Assembly (NCBI RefSeq): GCF_015999335.1
Contig: NZ_JAEACP010000024.1
Span: forward strand, 1 to 64,000
Reading direction: 5' to 3'
Origin: Tabrizicola soli
Lineage (GTDB): Bacteria; Pseudomonadota; Alphaproteobacteria; Rhodobacterales; Rhodobacteraceae
Length of the DNA stretch: 64,000 nucleotides
The position numbers and the translations under genes are program-made. Below the pieces are notes generated by a model. That model had not been told where the DNA came from, searched no databases, and saw only the letters and a list, made by a program, of their open reading frames with translations. This document shows positions 11,616-20,578 of the stretch, one piece after another; positions within the stretch are counted from its first letter, which is position 1; each line of letters opens with the position of its first letter.

Positions 11616-12007
11616 GGCGCGGGCCTCCGTGGGGCAGGGGCGATGCGGGTGGTGAAGCCGTGATCGGCGAGCGCGCCCAGCGCGTCATCGAGACTGCGGA
11701 TGAGCGCCCAGCCGAACCCCTGCGCCAGAACGGCATCGCGGAATGCTTCCTGTTCCGGTCGCAGCCGTCCCTTCGGTGCCTTCAGCTCCAAGAACAGGAT
11801 GCGGCCGTCGCAGATCACCATCAGGTCGGCGAACCCGGCAAGGACGCCCATGCCGACAAGGATCGCCTGGCGCTTGGCCCCGCGGGGCCCGGCTTCGGTG
11901 ACCTCATTGGCGCAGTGATGGATGATGGCCGAGCGGGGCAGGGCGATGCGCAGCGCCTGCACGACGGCGCGCTGCAGATCAGCCTCAGGCGTGCCACGGC
12001 GCTTCAT
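11612..12007 (-). CDS. VRR-NUC domain nuclease
   Basis: A 131-residue single-domain protein. The PD-(D/E)xK core of VRR-NUC is visible as GVLAGFADLMVICDGRILFLE followed by LKAPKGRLRPEQ, giving the D...E-x-K catalytic set, and AKRQAILVGMG just before it. VRR-NUC enzymes are structure-specific nucleases (Holliday-junction or flap-like) common in phages and integrative elements. Four-base overlaps on both sides place it in the same operon as the HTH and excisionase-like genes. Confidence 0.8.
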   Translation of the reverse strand: MKRRGTPEADLQRAVVQALRIALPRSAIIHHCANEVTEAGPRGAKRQAILVGMGVLAGFADLMVICDGRILFLELKAPKGRLRPEQEAFRDAVLAQGFGWALIRSLDDALGALADHGFTTRIAPAPRRPAP

Positions 12008-12243
12008 CGCGCGGCCCTCCCCTGATCCTCGCGCTGGGCGCGGCTGACCGGGCGCCGCGCATCAACGACGAGCAGCAGGCGCTGGGCATCAGCACGCTCG
12101 CCCGGGGTCTCGCCATGTTGGACCAGCACATTGCAGGCGAGGCGGATGAGGAGATCGCTGTGATGCGCGACATCGGCGATGACGGCGCGGGCCTCGGCCA
12201 CGCGGTCGGCGGGCCAGGCGGAACTGTGCGACGGGGTGGTCAT
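12004..12243 (-). CDS. Small hypothetical protein
   Basis: A 79-residue protein starting at 12243 (MTTPSHSSAWPADRVAEARA), chosen because the ATG shares one base with the stop of the excisionase-like gene. It is almost entirely alpha-helical with no recognisable motif (IADVAHHSDLLIRLACNVL in the middle). The C-terminus is very basic (RRPVSRAQREDQGRAAR), suggesting nucleic-acid contact. It is kept as a gene because of coupling on both sides and coherent helical sequence. Confidence 0.5.
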   Translation of the reverse strand: MTTPSHSSAWPADRVAEARAVIADVAHHSDLLIRLACNVLVQHGETPGERADAQRLLLVVDARRPVSRAQREDQGRAAR

Positions 12244-12500
12244 CACCGGCGTCCTCCGGCACGACGGCGGCGCGGGGCGGCCTGCTCCTGCTCCTCCAGC
12301 CATTCCTCGACGGCGGCACGGCGGTAATAGACCTTCCGCCCAGCGCGCACGCAGGGCGGACCCGTCCGCATGGCCTCCCATCGGCGCAGGGTGTCGACCG
12401 AAAGGCCGAGCTCCAGCGCAAGGTCGAGGCGGCTGATCCAGCCGACCAGCAGCGAGCGGGGTTTGTCTTTCGGGTCTGGCATCGATCCGAGATGCGGCAT
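12243..12500 (-). CDS. AlpA/MerR-like HTH protein, excisionase-like
   Basis: An 85-residue protein started at 12500 (MPHLGSMPDPK), with an AGGAG ribosome site 8 bases upstream. The HTH reads SRLDLALELGLSVDTLRRW, then RAGRKVYYRRAAVEEWL, which is the winged-helix form of AlpA/Xis-type recombination directionality factors. It is the first gene of the minus-strand backbone operon and faces the integrase across a 574-base intergenic region, the usual xis/int layout. It probably controls excision and the operon itself. Confidence 0.65.
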   Translation of the reverse strand: MPHLGSMPDPKDKPRSLLVGWISRLDLALELGLSVDTLRRWEAMRTGPPCVRAGRKVYYRRAAVEEWLEEQEQAAPRRRRAGGRR

Positions 12501-12602
12501 CGGGGTCTCCTGGTCCTGGCCCCGAAGATCGGGGACGTCTTGCAGGGACCAGTGAGCGCAGAGCCCGAGGGGTGGCGGCGAGGCGGAGGGTGGCGGAAAG
12601 GA

Positions 12603-13003
12603 TGCCACCCTTGTGCCACCCCTTGTTTTATTGGGGTTTCCGATGGTGGTCGGGCCGAGCGAGGTGATGTGGGGAGGGCCTGCTAGATGGAGGAAACAGA
12701 CTCCAAGGCCGCAAACAGGTGCGAACACCCCGATTGACCGTGTTTGACTGGCATTGACGGGCAGAAAGGAGGTGGCACCCGGCACGACACCCCTGCCACC
12801 CATTGAATTCCTTGAGGATTTGTCGCTCAGCGGCGCGTTGAAGGCTGGATTTGCGGCGTAATCACCGTGCCTACGGCATCAAACGTCCCATTGCGCCCGT
12901 CGTCGCCAGTCGCGCATCGATCCGCCCAGCGCCGAAATCCCATGAAAACAAGGGGTGGCGCGGTTCTGGCGTCCTTCCTGCCACCCTCTGCCTCCCCGCC
13001 ACC
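12603..13003. promoter_or_regulatory. Cluster of TGCCACC/GGTGGCA motifs between xis-like and int genes
   Basis: The 574-base gap between the excisionase-like gene and the integrase has no gene but holds five exact TGCCACC copies on either strand (12603-12609, 12614-12620, 12771-12777 reversed, 12794-12800, 12979-12985) and two near matches (12954-12960, 12997-13003). A 15-base perfect inverted repeat, GCCACCCCTTGTTTT at 12615-12629 and its complement at 12945-12959, brackets most of it. Repeated short motifs beside int/xis are expected for integrase arm-type or excisionase binding sites and for the divergent promoters. The function is inferred. Confidence 0.5.
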
Positions 13004-13074
13004 CGAGGCGCCATGCTTGCCTTGATAGTCAGGCGAAACCACGCCTCATGTCGGATGCAAGAAGGACCGAAGCC

Positions 13075-14340
13075 ATGCCCGAACGCATCAAGTTGACCGA
13101 GAAAGTACTGCGCGACGCCGAGCCGGTACCCGGGCGGGACTATCAGATCTTCGACACCGACGTCCGGGGATTTGCAGCCTGCATCTACCGCGGGGGCGGG
13201 CGTGCCTTCACGCTGGATTATCGCCATGCGGGGCGCCAGCGCCGGATGACCTTCGGGCGCTGGCCGGAATGGTCGGTGTCGGCGGCGCGGGAGCGGGCCA
13301 AGGAACTGCGGCGCGAGATCGACGCCGGGGCCGATCCCTTGGGCCAGCGCGAAGCAAAGCGCGAAGCCCCGCGCGTGACCGACCTGATCGAACGCTACTG
13401 CGCCGAGCATCTCCCGAAACTGTCAGCGCGAAGCGCGGCCGACCAGCGGTCGGCGCTGGCCAAGATGGTGGAACCGGTCTGGGGCCGGAAGCTGGTGACG
13501 GAGATCACGCCGACCGACGTCGACAAGCTTCTGACGAAGATCGCCGAGGGCAGGGCGCGGCCACACAAGGAAAAGCCCAACAACCGGGCGCGCAAGCTGC
13601 AGGGTGCCAAACCCACGCCGGTGCGTGCCAACCGGATCGGGGAGGTGCTGCGCAAGATGTTCACGCTGGCGGGCCAGTGGGGCTGGCGCGATGAGAACCC
13701 CGCCCAGCGCTTCCATCGCCGCACCGAGACGCCGCGCGAGCGGTTTCTCTGCAAGGAGGAAATCTCAAAGCTCGCCGCCGCGCTCGATGCGGCCGATGAC
13801 CGGCGCGCCGCCGACATCATCCGCATGTGCATGTTGACCGGTGCCCGGCTGGGCGAGGTGCGGCAGTCCCGGTTCGAACAGTTCAACCTTGAGCACATGA
13901 GCTGGTCGAAGCCGCCCGCCATGACGAAACAGCGACGCGCCCACCGCGTGCCGATCTCGGACGAGACCGCTGCCATCGTGCGCCAGCGCCAGCTGCTGGT
14001 GCCGAAGGGATCACCGTGGCTTTTCCCCGGCGACACCCCCGGCCAGCCGGTGCAGGAGGTGCGCCGTTTCTGGGCGCAGGTCCAGAAGCAATGCGGGCTG
14101 CAGGACGTCCGCATCCACGACCTGCGGCACACTTTCGCCTCGCTCCTTGTCAGCGGCGGCGCCTCGCTGGAAATGATCGGCAAGCTGTTGGGTCACAGCC
14201 AGATGCAGACGACCCTGCGCTATGCGCACCTCATGGACTCGCCCCTGCGCGCCGGGGTGGACGCCGTGGCCAGCGCCTTTCGGCCGAAGCCCCGGCTGGT
14301 CTACGACGCCGATGATCAGGGTGGTCGAAAGACCGCCTGA
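13075..14340 (+). CDS. Tyrosine integrase (DUF4102 arm-domain type)
   Basis: A 421-residue integrase. The start at 13075 (MPERIKLTEK) follows GAAGGACC; an alternative ATG lies at 13048. Residues ~5-95 form the arm-binding domain (DTDVRGFAACIYRGGG, FTLDYRHAGRQRRMTFGRWP), ~100-230 the core-binding domain, and the rest the catalytic domain. The tetrad is R258 in TGARLGEVR, H348-x-x-R351 in HDLRHTF, H374 in LLGHSQ and Y383 in LRYAHL, all intact. It should integrate and excise the element whose backbone genes read leftward from the facing promoter region. The attachment site is not identified. Confidence 0.92.
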   Translation: MPERIKLTEKVLRDAEPVPGRDYQIFDTDVRGFAACIYRGGGRAFTLDYRHAGRQRRMTFGRWPEWSVSAARERAKELRREIDAGADPLGQREAKREAPRVTDLIERYCAEHLPKLSARSAADQRSALAKMVEPVWGRKLVTEITPTDVDKLLTKIAEGRARPHKEKPNNRARKLQGAKPTPVRANRIGEVLRKMFTLAGQWGWRDENPAQRFHRRTETPRERFLCKEEISKLAAALDAADDRRAADIIRMCMLTGARLGEVRQSRFEQFNLEHMSWSKPPAMTKQRRAHRVPISDETAAIVRQRQLLVPKGSPWLFPGDTPGQPVQEVRRFWAQVQKQCGLQDVRIHDLRHTFASLLVSGGASLEMIGKLLGHSQMQTTLRYAHLMDSPLRAGVDAVASAFRPKPRLVYDADDQGGRKTA

Positions 14341-14365
14341 CCCGCGCAAGCGCGGACCCTGATCA

Positions 14366-14965
14366 TCACGCTTCCTCCCGACGCAGCGCCCTCCATATCG
14401 GCGTGATCCGTCGCCGGATCGAACGGCTGTCGGGCATCTTCTTGCCGTCCGACCGATCCGCGAACCAGTCCTGCATCTCGGCAACCAGCTCGGCTTGAGT
14501 GGCGGGCAAACCATGATCATGGATCCGCACGATCAGAGCGATGTTCATGCCTTCCCAATCGTATGGCGTAGCAGCACCTGGCCCCGCCGCCACCCGCCGC
14601 ACCATGTCGTTCTCTTCCTCGAAGGCATGTACCTCATCGGCCATGACCATCATGTCCGCGACCGCCACCGTGACCCCGCCGACAGGATCGGTGATGATCT
14701 GCCACTGACCCTTCTCGCCCGTCATGATCCGGCGCACGACGCCCTCGGTCGGGCCGGTCCCGCAGCGGCGGAACAACGGCATGAGGTCCATCGGCGAGAG
14801 GACCACCCGACCGGCGACGATCTCCTCGCCGCAACGCACCAGGCCGATGCCGGTCATGATATGGAACTTGCCCGCCGCGGCCCAGCCTGCGACGTCGGCG
14901 ATGTTGCAGCCCCAACGGGCCGTGACTTCCTGAAGGGTGTAGTAAACGCGGGGCGGCAAAGCCAT
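14366..14965 (-). CDS. Hypothetical integrase-adjacent protein
   Basis: A 199-residue protein transcribed toward the integrase, ending 25 bases from its stop. The N-terminus YYTLQEVTARWGCNIADVAGW looks like a degenerate helix-turn-helix of the excisionase type. The centre is a beta-rich stretch (CGEEIVAGRVVLSPMDLM), and the end, PDSRSIRRRITPIWRALRR, is basic. I recall similar ORFs beside integrases in Rhodobacterales but know no function. A regulatory or element-maintenance role is likely. Confidence 0.55.
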   Translation of the reverse strand: MALPPRVYYTLQEVTARWGCNIADVAGWAAAGKFHIMTGIGLVRCGEEIVAGRVVLSPMDLMPLFRRCGTGPTEGVVRRIMTGEKGQWQIITDPVGGVTVAVADMMVMADEVHAFEEENDMVRRVAAGPGAATPYDWEGMNIALIVRIHDHGLPATQAELVAEMQDWFADRSDGKKMPDSRSIRRRITPIWRALRREEA

Positions 14966-15487
14966 GACAGATCATCCTCACATGAACCGAGGACGGGCCG
15001 AACTCATACCGCCTGCAGCCCGTGCCGGGGGCGGCACGGGTTAAGTGATCGGGCGCAACGACACGAGAGGCGCCGGGGCGCCTTCGGTCAGAGCGACGGG
15101 TGTTCCGATAGACCTGTTATGCTTTTGGTTGAGGGCTGCTCTCCTCAAGGATGCACCTTTGCGCTGGCCTCGATTCGGAGCAAGGGGGTGGTCCGATTGA
15201 AGCTGTGGATAATCACGAACAAGCGCATGGGCGACAGTCCAGCGGCGGGCAGTTGGTCAGCACTTGGATAGCCCCTCGCGTGAGAGGCCCGCAATACCTT
15301 CGGCGTGTTCGCCCAAGTTCTGCCATGCAAGGGTGTGATCGATGGGAGCGTCGAGGCTACGCTGCATCGCCGTGATGCCCAGAAAGAGAACCCGTTGTGG
15401 AACCTACCTTCTTGTGACCATTGGGAAATGTGTGCCACCTTACCGAAGACAGGAATCAACCCAGCGTAGACCGTGAACAGGGAGCGC
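14966..15487. other. Gap between integrase module and J-like/Hsp70 operon
   Basis: About 520 bases without a convincing gene. Open frames on both strands lack ribosome sites and family resemblance. One more TGCCACC motif lies at 15433-15439, about 50 bases before the J-like gene, in the likely promoter zone of that operon. The change from GC-rich to more AT-rich sequence occurs here and marks a probable cargo boundary. Confidence 0.4.
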
Positions 15488-17398
15488 ATGCCTAACAAAG
15501 CCTTTTCCCTGGAGAACAATCCGTTTCGAGTTCTCAAAGCCAATTATAGATCATCGGCAGCCGAGATTTCTGACCTTGTCGAGGATGCTGAACTTGATGG
15601 TCTTCACCACGAAGATGAGTTGCAGAAGGCCCGTCAGGCCCTCGTCACTCCGAAGTCACGCCTGCTTTTCGAGCTGTCGTGGTTGCCCGAGCTGAGCCAG
15701 CTTCAAAAGAGCAGGCTCGAGGAACTCTTGCGCCAGGCTGACCCGGCCGTCATTCTGACCCAAATTGATCACTTTCCAGATCTGGCGAGAGCGAACATCG
15801 CTGCACACCTCTGCTCCAAGGGGAATGCCTCAATTGCGGTTGTGCATTCATTGGCTCAAAGTTGGGACGAACTTGATGAGGCACACCTCCTCAAGTTCTT
15901 GAACGAGGAACGTCGCTCATCTGGTTTTCCAGCGGTGGAAGCCAACCAGCTCCGGGACGGATTGAGGGATATCCGCCAGCGCCATGCCACTGCCGCTGCG
16001 AACTGGATATGGTCGCTGCCGCTTCCAGGGAAGGGGATGAATGACGTTGTAGAACAGGAGCTGGAGAGGAATCCAGAAGCATCGTTCCTTCGGCACCTTG
16101 TCGAAATGTATGACAAGGAGAGTGAACCTCATCTTGCCGTTATCAAGGAATCCGTACTGACTGCGACCGCTGCGGCCAAGAAGGTCTCTGCTGATTTGCC
16201 TCAACGTATCAAGGAAATTGAGAAACTCCTCGAAGCGTGGGATTCTATCAATCAGCCAGTCCAAGTCTATTCGCAGTTTCGTGGTCAGGAGGAAGGACGC
16301 TCCAAGCAATTATATGAAATCGTCCGCAAGCTGTGCCTTGAGCTTGCCAATGATCACGGTCGCTATGAGGAGGCGTTGAGGCTTTCGAGCGCTCTCCTGA
16401 CAACGTTTCCAGAGCTTGAGTCGGTAGCGGAGTCGCTCAAAGAGGATATAACCGCCCTCGAGTCCTTGTCCCATCAGAAGAAGATCTCCGACAAACTGGA
16501 TCCTCTTGTTGAGGCCTGCGAGCGCGCGAAGAAGAACGCATCGAGTTTCGGTCATGCCTTGAGGTCTGATGGCTTTTCTGAGAGCGGTGGCCGAATTCTG
16601 AGTGATGTGGTGAAATCCTTTAACGATGCGAGAAAGTCTCTTCCGGAGCCTGGTGTTGCTTACCTCGTAGTGCGGGATTTAGCATTGTCGCTCAATAACG
16701 AAAGCAACGATCCGCAGTCGGCATTTCTCTTGGTTGATGGCCTGATTGACCTTGGTATCGGCAAGGGGCCCAAGGAGGTCCTCGAAAAGCTGCGGGAAGA
16801 AAGAGCTATCCTGCACAAGAACTGGAAGATGAAAGAACTGGAACGCCAAAGTGGAAATCTGAATGGGATGCTTAAGGTCGTCGATGACATGCTTGTCTTC
16901 GCCAACCCTGCGGACCGTCGAGATTTGGAGAAGCTCAAGTCCAAAATTGAAGGTAAGAGGTTTGCCAAGAAAGCAAAATTCGCACTCTTTGCAGGGATCG
17001 GTGCCGTCGTTCTCTATTTCGTCCTGATGGATGAATTCAGCAAGCCAGCATCCAGGACGACTTACAGCCCGCCTGTGTCAGAAAGAAGCACTGCTGCAGC
17101 GGCGCCGAGCGTTTCAGATCCTTATCAGGAGGATATGCCGCCCGTCGGAACTGGACGGTCATTGACCCGGAACCAAGTACGATACTGCATCTTTCAGGGT
17201 GTCCGCTTGGACTACATCCGCCCAATGACCACAAACAACAGCCAGATAGACAGGTTTAATGACCTGGTGGGCGACTTTAACGCCCGCTGTGGGAACTTTC
17301 GGTACACATCTGGTGTACTTGAGTCGGTGGAGGGCGAGGTGGCGAGTAGAGCTGCGGCGCTAAGAGCAGACGCGCAAAGGATTGTAGCCTCATGGTAG
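15488..17398 (+). CDS. J-domain-like membrane-anchored co-chaperone
   Basis: A 636-residue protein. The start at 15488 (MPNKAFSLENNPF) follows AGGGAG; a GTG at 15473 is an alternative. The first ~70 residues (NPFRVLKANYRSSAAEISDL ... KARQALVTPKSRLLFEL) match the opening of J-like domains but lack an obvious HPD tripeptide. A long helical repeat-like region follows to ~490. A single membrane helix, FALFAGIGAVVLYFVLM, is near 497-515, then a Pro/Ser linker and a C-terminal helical cap containing LTRNQVRYCIFQG. It overlaps the next gene and lies upstream of an Hsp70, so it probably recruits or stimulates that Hsp70 at the membrane. The missing HPD makes the stimulation mechanism uncertain. Confidence 0.65.
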   Translation: MPNKAFSLENNPFRVLKANYRSSAAEISDLVEDAELDGLHHEDELQKARQALVTPKSRLLFELSWLPELSQLQKSRLEELLRQADPAVILTQIDHFPDLARANIAAHLCSKGNASIAVVHSLAQSWDELDEAHLLKFLNEERRSSGFPAVEANQLRDGLRDIRQRHATAAANWIWSLPLPGKGMNDVVEQELERNPEASFLRHLVEMYDKESEPHLAVIKESVLTATAAAKKVSADLPQRIKEIEKLLEAWDSINQPVQVYSQFRGQEEGRSKQLYEIVRKLCLELANDHGRYEEALRLSSALLTTFPELESVAESLKEDITALESLSHQKKISDKLDPLVEACERAKKNASSFGHALRSDGFSESGGRILSDVVKSFNDARKSLPEPGVAYLVVRDLALSLNNESNDPQSAFLLVDGLIDLGIGKGPKEVLEKLREERAILHKNWKMKELERQSGNLNGMLKVVDDMLVFANPADRRDLEKLKSKIEGKRFAKKAKFALFAGIGAVVLYFVLMDEFSKPASRTTYSPPVSERSTAAAAPSVSDPYQEDMPPVGTGRSLTRNQVRYCIFQGVRLDYIRPMTTNNSQIDRFNDLVGDFNARCGNFRYTSGVLESVEGEVASRAAALRADAQRIVASW

Positions 17399-17778
17399 GG
17401 AGTCCGAATACAACCGGTGTCGAACAGGAGTTGGTCGCACGTCTTTGTGTTGAATACTGGAAGCTCGTCAGGGCCAGCCAGCGTGCAGCACAACAGTTGC
17501 CGGACAAGGATGGAAGGCGCATGGCGGCCCAAGTGAGGTTTTCGGATCTCCAGCTTGCAACCATCTCTGGGCAGCTTGGTTTGAACCTGGTTTCGTTTGA
17601 CGGTGAACAATTTTCTGTTGGAATGCCCGCGTCGGCAGATAATGGAGACGACTTCAGTCAGGACGAGGACCTCGTTGTCGCCAAGACGCTCGAGCCTGCG
17701 GTCGTGCGAGAGATGAAGGTGGTCCACAAAGGACGGGTTCTCGTTGCGAGGCGCAGCGATGAAGTGCAGGAGGAATAG
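17392..17778 (+). CDS. Small protein between J-like and Hsp70 genes
   Basis: A 128-residue protein overlapping the J-like gene by seven bases and ending two bases before the Hsp70 start. The N-terminal helix (VEQELVARLCVEYWKLV) and C-terminal beta segment (TLEPAVVREMKVVHKGRVLV) are loosely reminiscent of a short nucleotide-exchange factor with a beta wing, but the similarity is too weak to name GrpE. Its fixed place in the operon suggests a regulator or adaptor of the Hsp70. The centre is acidic and probably flexible. Confidence 0.5.
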   Translation: MVGSPNTTGVEQELVARLCVEYWKLVRASQRAAQQLPDKDGRRMAAQVRFSDLQLATISGQLGLNLVSFDGEQFSVGMPASADNGDDFSQDEDLVVAKTLEPAVVREMKVVHKGRVLVARRSDEVQEE

Positions 17779-17780
17779 CT

Positions 17781-20297
17781 TTGTACCTGGGTATTGATCT
17801 CGGAACGTCCAATTCAGCGGTCGTGGGCAACATCAATGGGTCAACGAGGCTCTTCAAGACTTCGGATGGCTCTGATGTCCTTCCAAGCGTGATCTACCTC
17901 GACAAGCGTGGGCATCGGTTTGTTGGGAAAGCGGCCCAGGATCGGATCACCTCGGCGCCCGCAAACGTCGCGGCCGGGTTCAAGCGGCTGATGGGCACCA
18001 AAAGTCCGGTTCGAATTGGAGACCAAGAGTGGTCTCCCGAGGAATGCAGCGCGGAGATCATCAAGACTCTCATCGGGCAAGCTCTAACCGAGAGCGGCGA
18101 GCGAACTATCGAGGCGGCGGTGATTACTATTCCCGCAGCCTTCAACCAAATGCAGAGTGAAGCAACGATCACCGCGGCGAGGATGGCGGGCTTGGAGAGA
18201 GTGAGCCTGCTCCAAGAACCGGTGGCTGCGGCGATGGCCTCAATCGCGCACAGCAAGCAGAAGGACGGGGTCTTCCTAGTCTATGACTTGGGTGGCGGAA
18301 CCTTCGACGTCGCTCTTGTGATGAGTACAGGCGGTGCAGTGACGGTGGTTGCACATGAAGGCATCAACATGCTTGGCGGTCGGGACTTCGATCGCATCGT
18401 GTTTGATAGCGTTGTGCGCCCATGGCTGCTCGACAACTTCTCGTTGCCGTCGGACTTCCAGAAAGACGCAACGTACAGGCATCTTTCGACAATCGCACAT
18501 CGTGCAATCGAGAAAGCAAAGATTCAGCTTTCTGCCTCGGAAACAGCCTCAATTTTCGCAAGTGAAGACGAAGTTCGTGCCGCTGATCAGGATGGAGAGG
18601 ACATTTACCTGTCCATAGATTTTACCCGCGGACAGCTTGTTTCACTCATAGGGGATCGACTCGAGGATTCGATTGATCTGTGCAGAAAAGTCATAACAGA
18701 AAATGGATACAGCCATGGAGACATTTCCCGCATTGTTCCAATTGGCGGCCCTTCAAAGATGCCAATTGTTAGGGAAATGCTTCAGTCCCAACTCGCGATT
18801 GAAGTGGAGCAGGGTCTTGATCCCATGACCGCTGTCGCGGTGGGCGCCGCGATATTTGCAGAAAGCAGGCAGTGGGAAGGCGATCAGTCAGCCCGTAAGA
18901 CGAGTCGTGGACAGGAGACTGTAACCGGTACGATCTCGCTGACCGTGGATTTCAAGTCGAGGATCGCGGAAGACAGTGCCCGGATTAGAGTAACACCTAC
19001 CTCTGAGGTTCCTAGCGGGTTTGAAATCGAAGTCGTGGACGAAGCTGGCGGTACGACCGGTCGGAAGCCATTTGACGGGGTCGTGAATCTGAGCGTGCCG
19101 GTTCGTAAGGATGGGGAAAATCGCTTCGTCCTGACAGTGCATAATGCTGCAGGTCGAATTGTGGAGGACCTTACACGCGAGATCACCATCGTTCGCACTC
19201 AGGCGAGCGCTGCCAGCATTCCCATGACATACACGCTCGCAGTAAAGACGCAGACGGGTACGGTTGGCTATGAGCGGAATCGTCTTGAGCCGATCCTGAA
19301 GAAGGGGACCGCACTGCCTGCTGAAGGGCGGCATAGGTTTCGCGCTGGCAAACCGCTCAAGGCTGGGGAGGATGACTTCATCACCTTCGAATTCTACGAG
19401 ATGCGCGAAGGTATCGATGATCCTGAGCGCAATCTTCATATTGGTGATTTCAGGATGAATGGTCGGGAGGACCTGGAGCGAGGAGAGCGCATAAACCGCG
19501 GAGACGACCTGATTGTTCACTGGAAGATGAGTGACAATGGCACCCTAAGTTTCGCGGTCGAGTTGCCGCACCTGGGGCGCTTGATCGACTCTCATAATCT
19601 GTACCTCGCTCCGGGAGGACACATAAACTTCGACGGGCAACAGGGAGCAGAAGTGGCGTCTATGCTTCTGGAGCGGGCCGAAAACGACCTGGAGGAACTC
19701 AACGAGACGCTAGGCGGCAAGGCGGATCCGTCAGGGGATCTCCGGGCGCGCATAGAGCGCCTTGATGCCGCGCTCTCCACCTCTGTTGACGCCGATACGC
19801 ACAGATCCGTTGCAGAAGAGGCGCGCCGGGTGCGGCAGGAGGTGGCTCTGCTGCGCTTGGCACCGGAAAATGAAGAGCGGGTGCTGACGAAAGAGGTCAA
19901 CGAGCTCGAAGTTCAGTTTGACGACCTTCGAGACGACGCTAACCCGGTTGATGCAGATCGGCATGAGAAGTTGCTGGCGACAACGCGTCGGGCCATCCGC
20001 GAGCGCGATTTTGATACTGCAAGGAATTCACTTGATGAAATGCGGAGTATTCGGCTCAAGGTCTTGGCCGAAAGCCCTGAGTTCTTGCTCGCGATCTTCC
20101 AGAGACTCGGAGAAGAGAAATTCCTGGCCATTGATGAACAGCTACATGATCGCCTTGTCGCGGCCGGTATTGCGGCGGTGAAATCGAACGATGTGTGCGG
20201 ATTGAGAGGCGTTATCGGTCAGATGTTTGCCAACAGGGTATCCGGTGGCGGCGACGCTACCGATATCGTCGAGCTGGCACACATCCTTGGGAGTTGA
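17781..20297 (+). CDS. Divergent Hsp70 (DnaK-like) chaperone
   Basis: An 838-residue Hsp70 homologue. Initiation is at a TTG (17781) eight bases after AGGAGG, because the family N-terminus LGIDLGTSNSAV begins right there. Phosphate loop 2 is VYDLGGGTFDVAL near residue 168 and the adenosine motif is PIGGPSKMP near 315, so the ATPase domain looks active. The beta substrate domain is diverged. The C-terminal ~200 residues are long charged helices rather than the short DnaK lid, making it ~200 residues longer than housekeeping DnaK. With the J-like partner and small protein it forms a self-contained chaperone operon of lower GC than its surroundings, suggesting transfer. Its client is unknown. 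Confidence 0.88.
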   Translation: MYLGIDLGTSNSAVVGNINGSTRLFKTSDGSDVLPSVIYLDKRGHRFVGKAAQDRITSAPANVAAGFKRLMGTKSPVRIGDQEWSPEECSAEIIKTLIGQALTESGERTIEAAVITIPAAFNQMQSEATITAARMAGLERVSLLQEPVAAAMASIAHSKQKDGVFLVYDLGGGTFDVALVMSTGGAVTVVAHEGINMLGGRDFDRIVFDSVVRPWLLDNFSLPSDFQKDATYRHLSTIAHRAIEKAKIQLSASETASIFASEDEVRAADQDGEDIYLSIDFTRGQLVSLIGDRLEDSIDLCRKVITENGYSHGDISRIVPIGGPSKMPIVREMLQSQLAIEVEQGLDPMTAVAVGAAIFAESRQWEGDQSARKTSRGQETVTGTISLTVDFKSRIAEDSARIRVTPTSEVPSGFEIEVVDEAGGTTGRKPFDGVVNLSVPVRKDGENRFVLTVHNAAGRIVEDLTREITIVRTQASAASIPMTYTLAVKTQTGTVGYERNRLEPILKKGTALPAEGRHRFRAGKPLKAGEDDFITFEFYEMREGIDDPERNLHIGDFRMNGREDLERGERINRGDDLIVHWKMSDNGTLSFAVELPHLGRLIDSHNLYLAPGGHINFDGQQGAEVASMLLERAENDLEELNETLGGKADPSGDLRARIERLDAALSTSVDADTHRSVAEEARRVRQEVALLRLAPENEERVLTKEVNELEVQFDDLRDDANPVDADRHEKLLATTRRAIRERDFDTARNSLDEMRSIRLKVLAESPEFLLAIFQRLGEEKFLAIDEQLHDRLVAAGIAAVKSNDVCGLRGVIGQMFANRVSGGGDATDIVELAHILGS

Positions 20298-20530
20298 TGA
20301 GGCAGTGGCAGCCGCAGTTTGATCGGAATGTCTGGGGGAAAGTGATGGTTCTTTGGTGGGTGACAGTTGATCACCTCAACGCCACATCAACCTGCGACTG
20401 CTGGCATCGCGCCGGTCTTGCGTGTGAATCCGTGCGAATGCTGATGTTTGCGAGGACGAAAACCACGCCGGAACAAAGGCTTGCCTCGTAAGTCGTTGGT
20501 TTTTCTGATTATTCGGTTTTGCCCTTCCAT

Positions 20531-20578
20531 GGGCTCATAACCTGAAGGCCGCAGGTTCAAATCCTGCCCCCGCAACCA
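20531..20578 (+). tRNA. 3' fragment of tRNA-fMet (CAT anticodon), probable attachment-site remnant
   Basis: From GGGCTCATAACC through a T-arm with GGTTCAAATCC to a terminal CGCAACCA, the sequence matches the 3' part of alphaproteobacterial initiator tRNA. The 5' half, acceptor strand and D-arm are absent: the preceding bases cannot pair with the CCCCGCA acceptor strand. Such 3' fragments are what integration into the tRNA 3' end leaves at the distal junction of an island, so this is a likely att remnant rather than a working tRNA. The serine recombinase gene runs into it from the right. Confidence 0.75.

Noticed and set aside
20502-20578. Complete tRNA-fMet
   Set aside because: The 5' acceptor strand and D-arm are missing and cannot pair with the 3' end.
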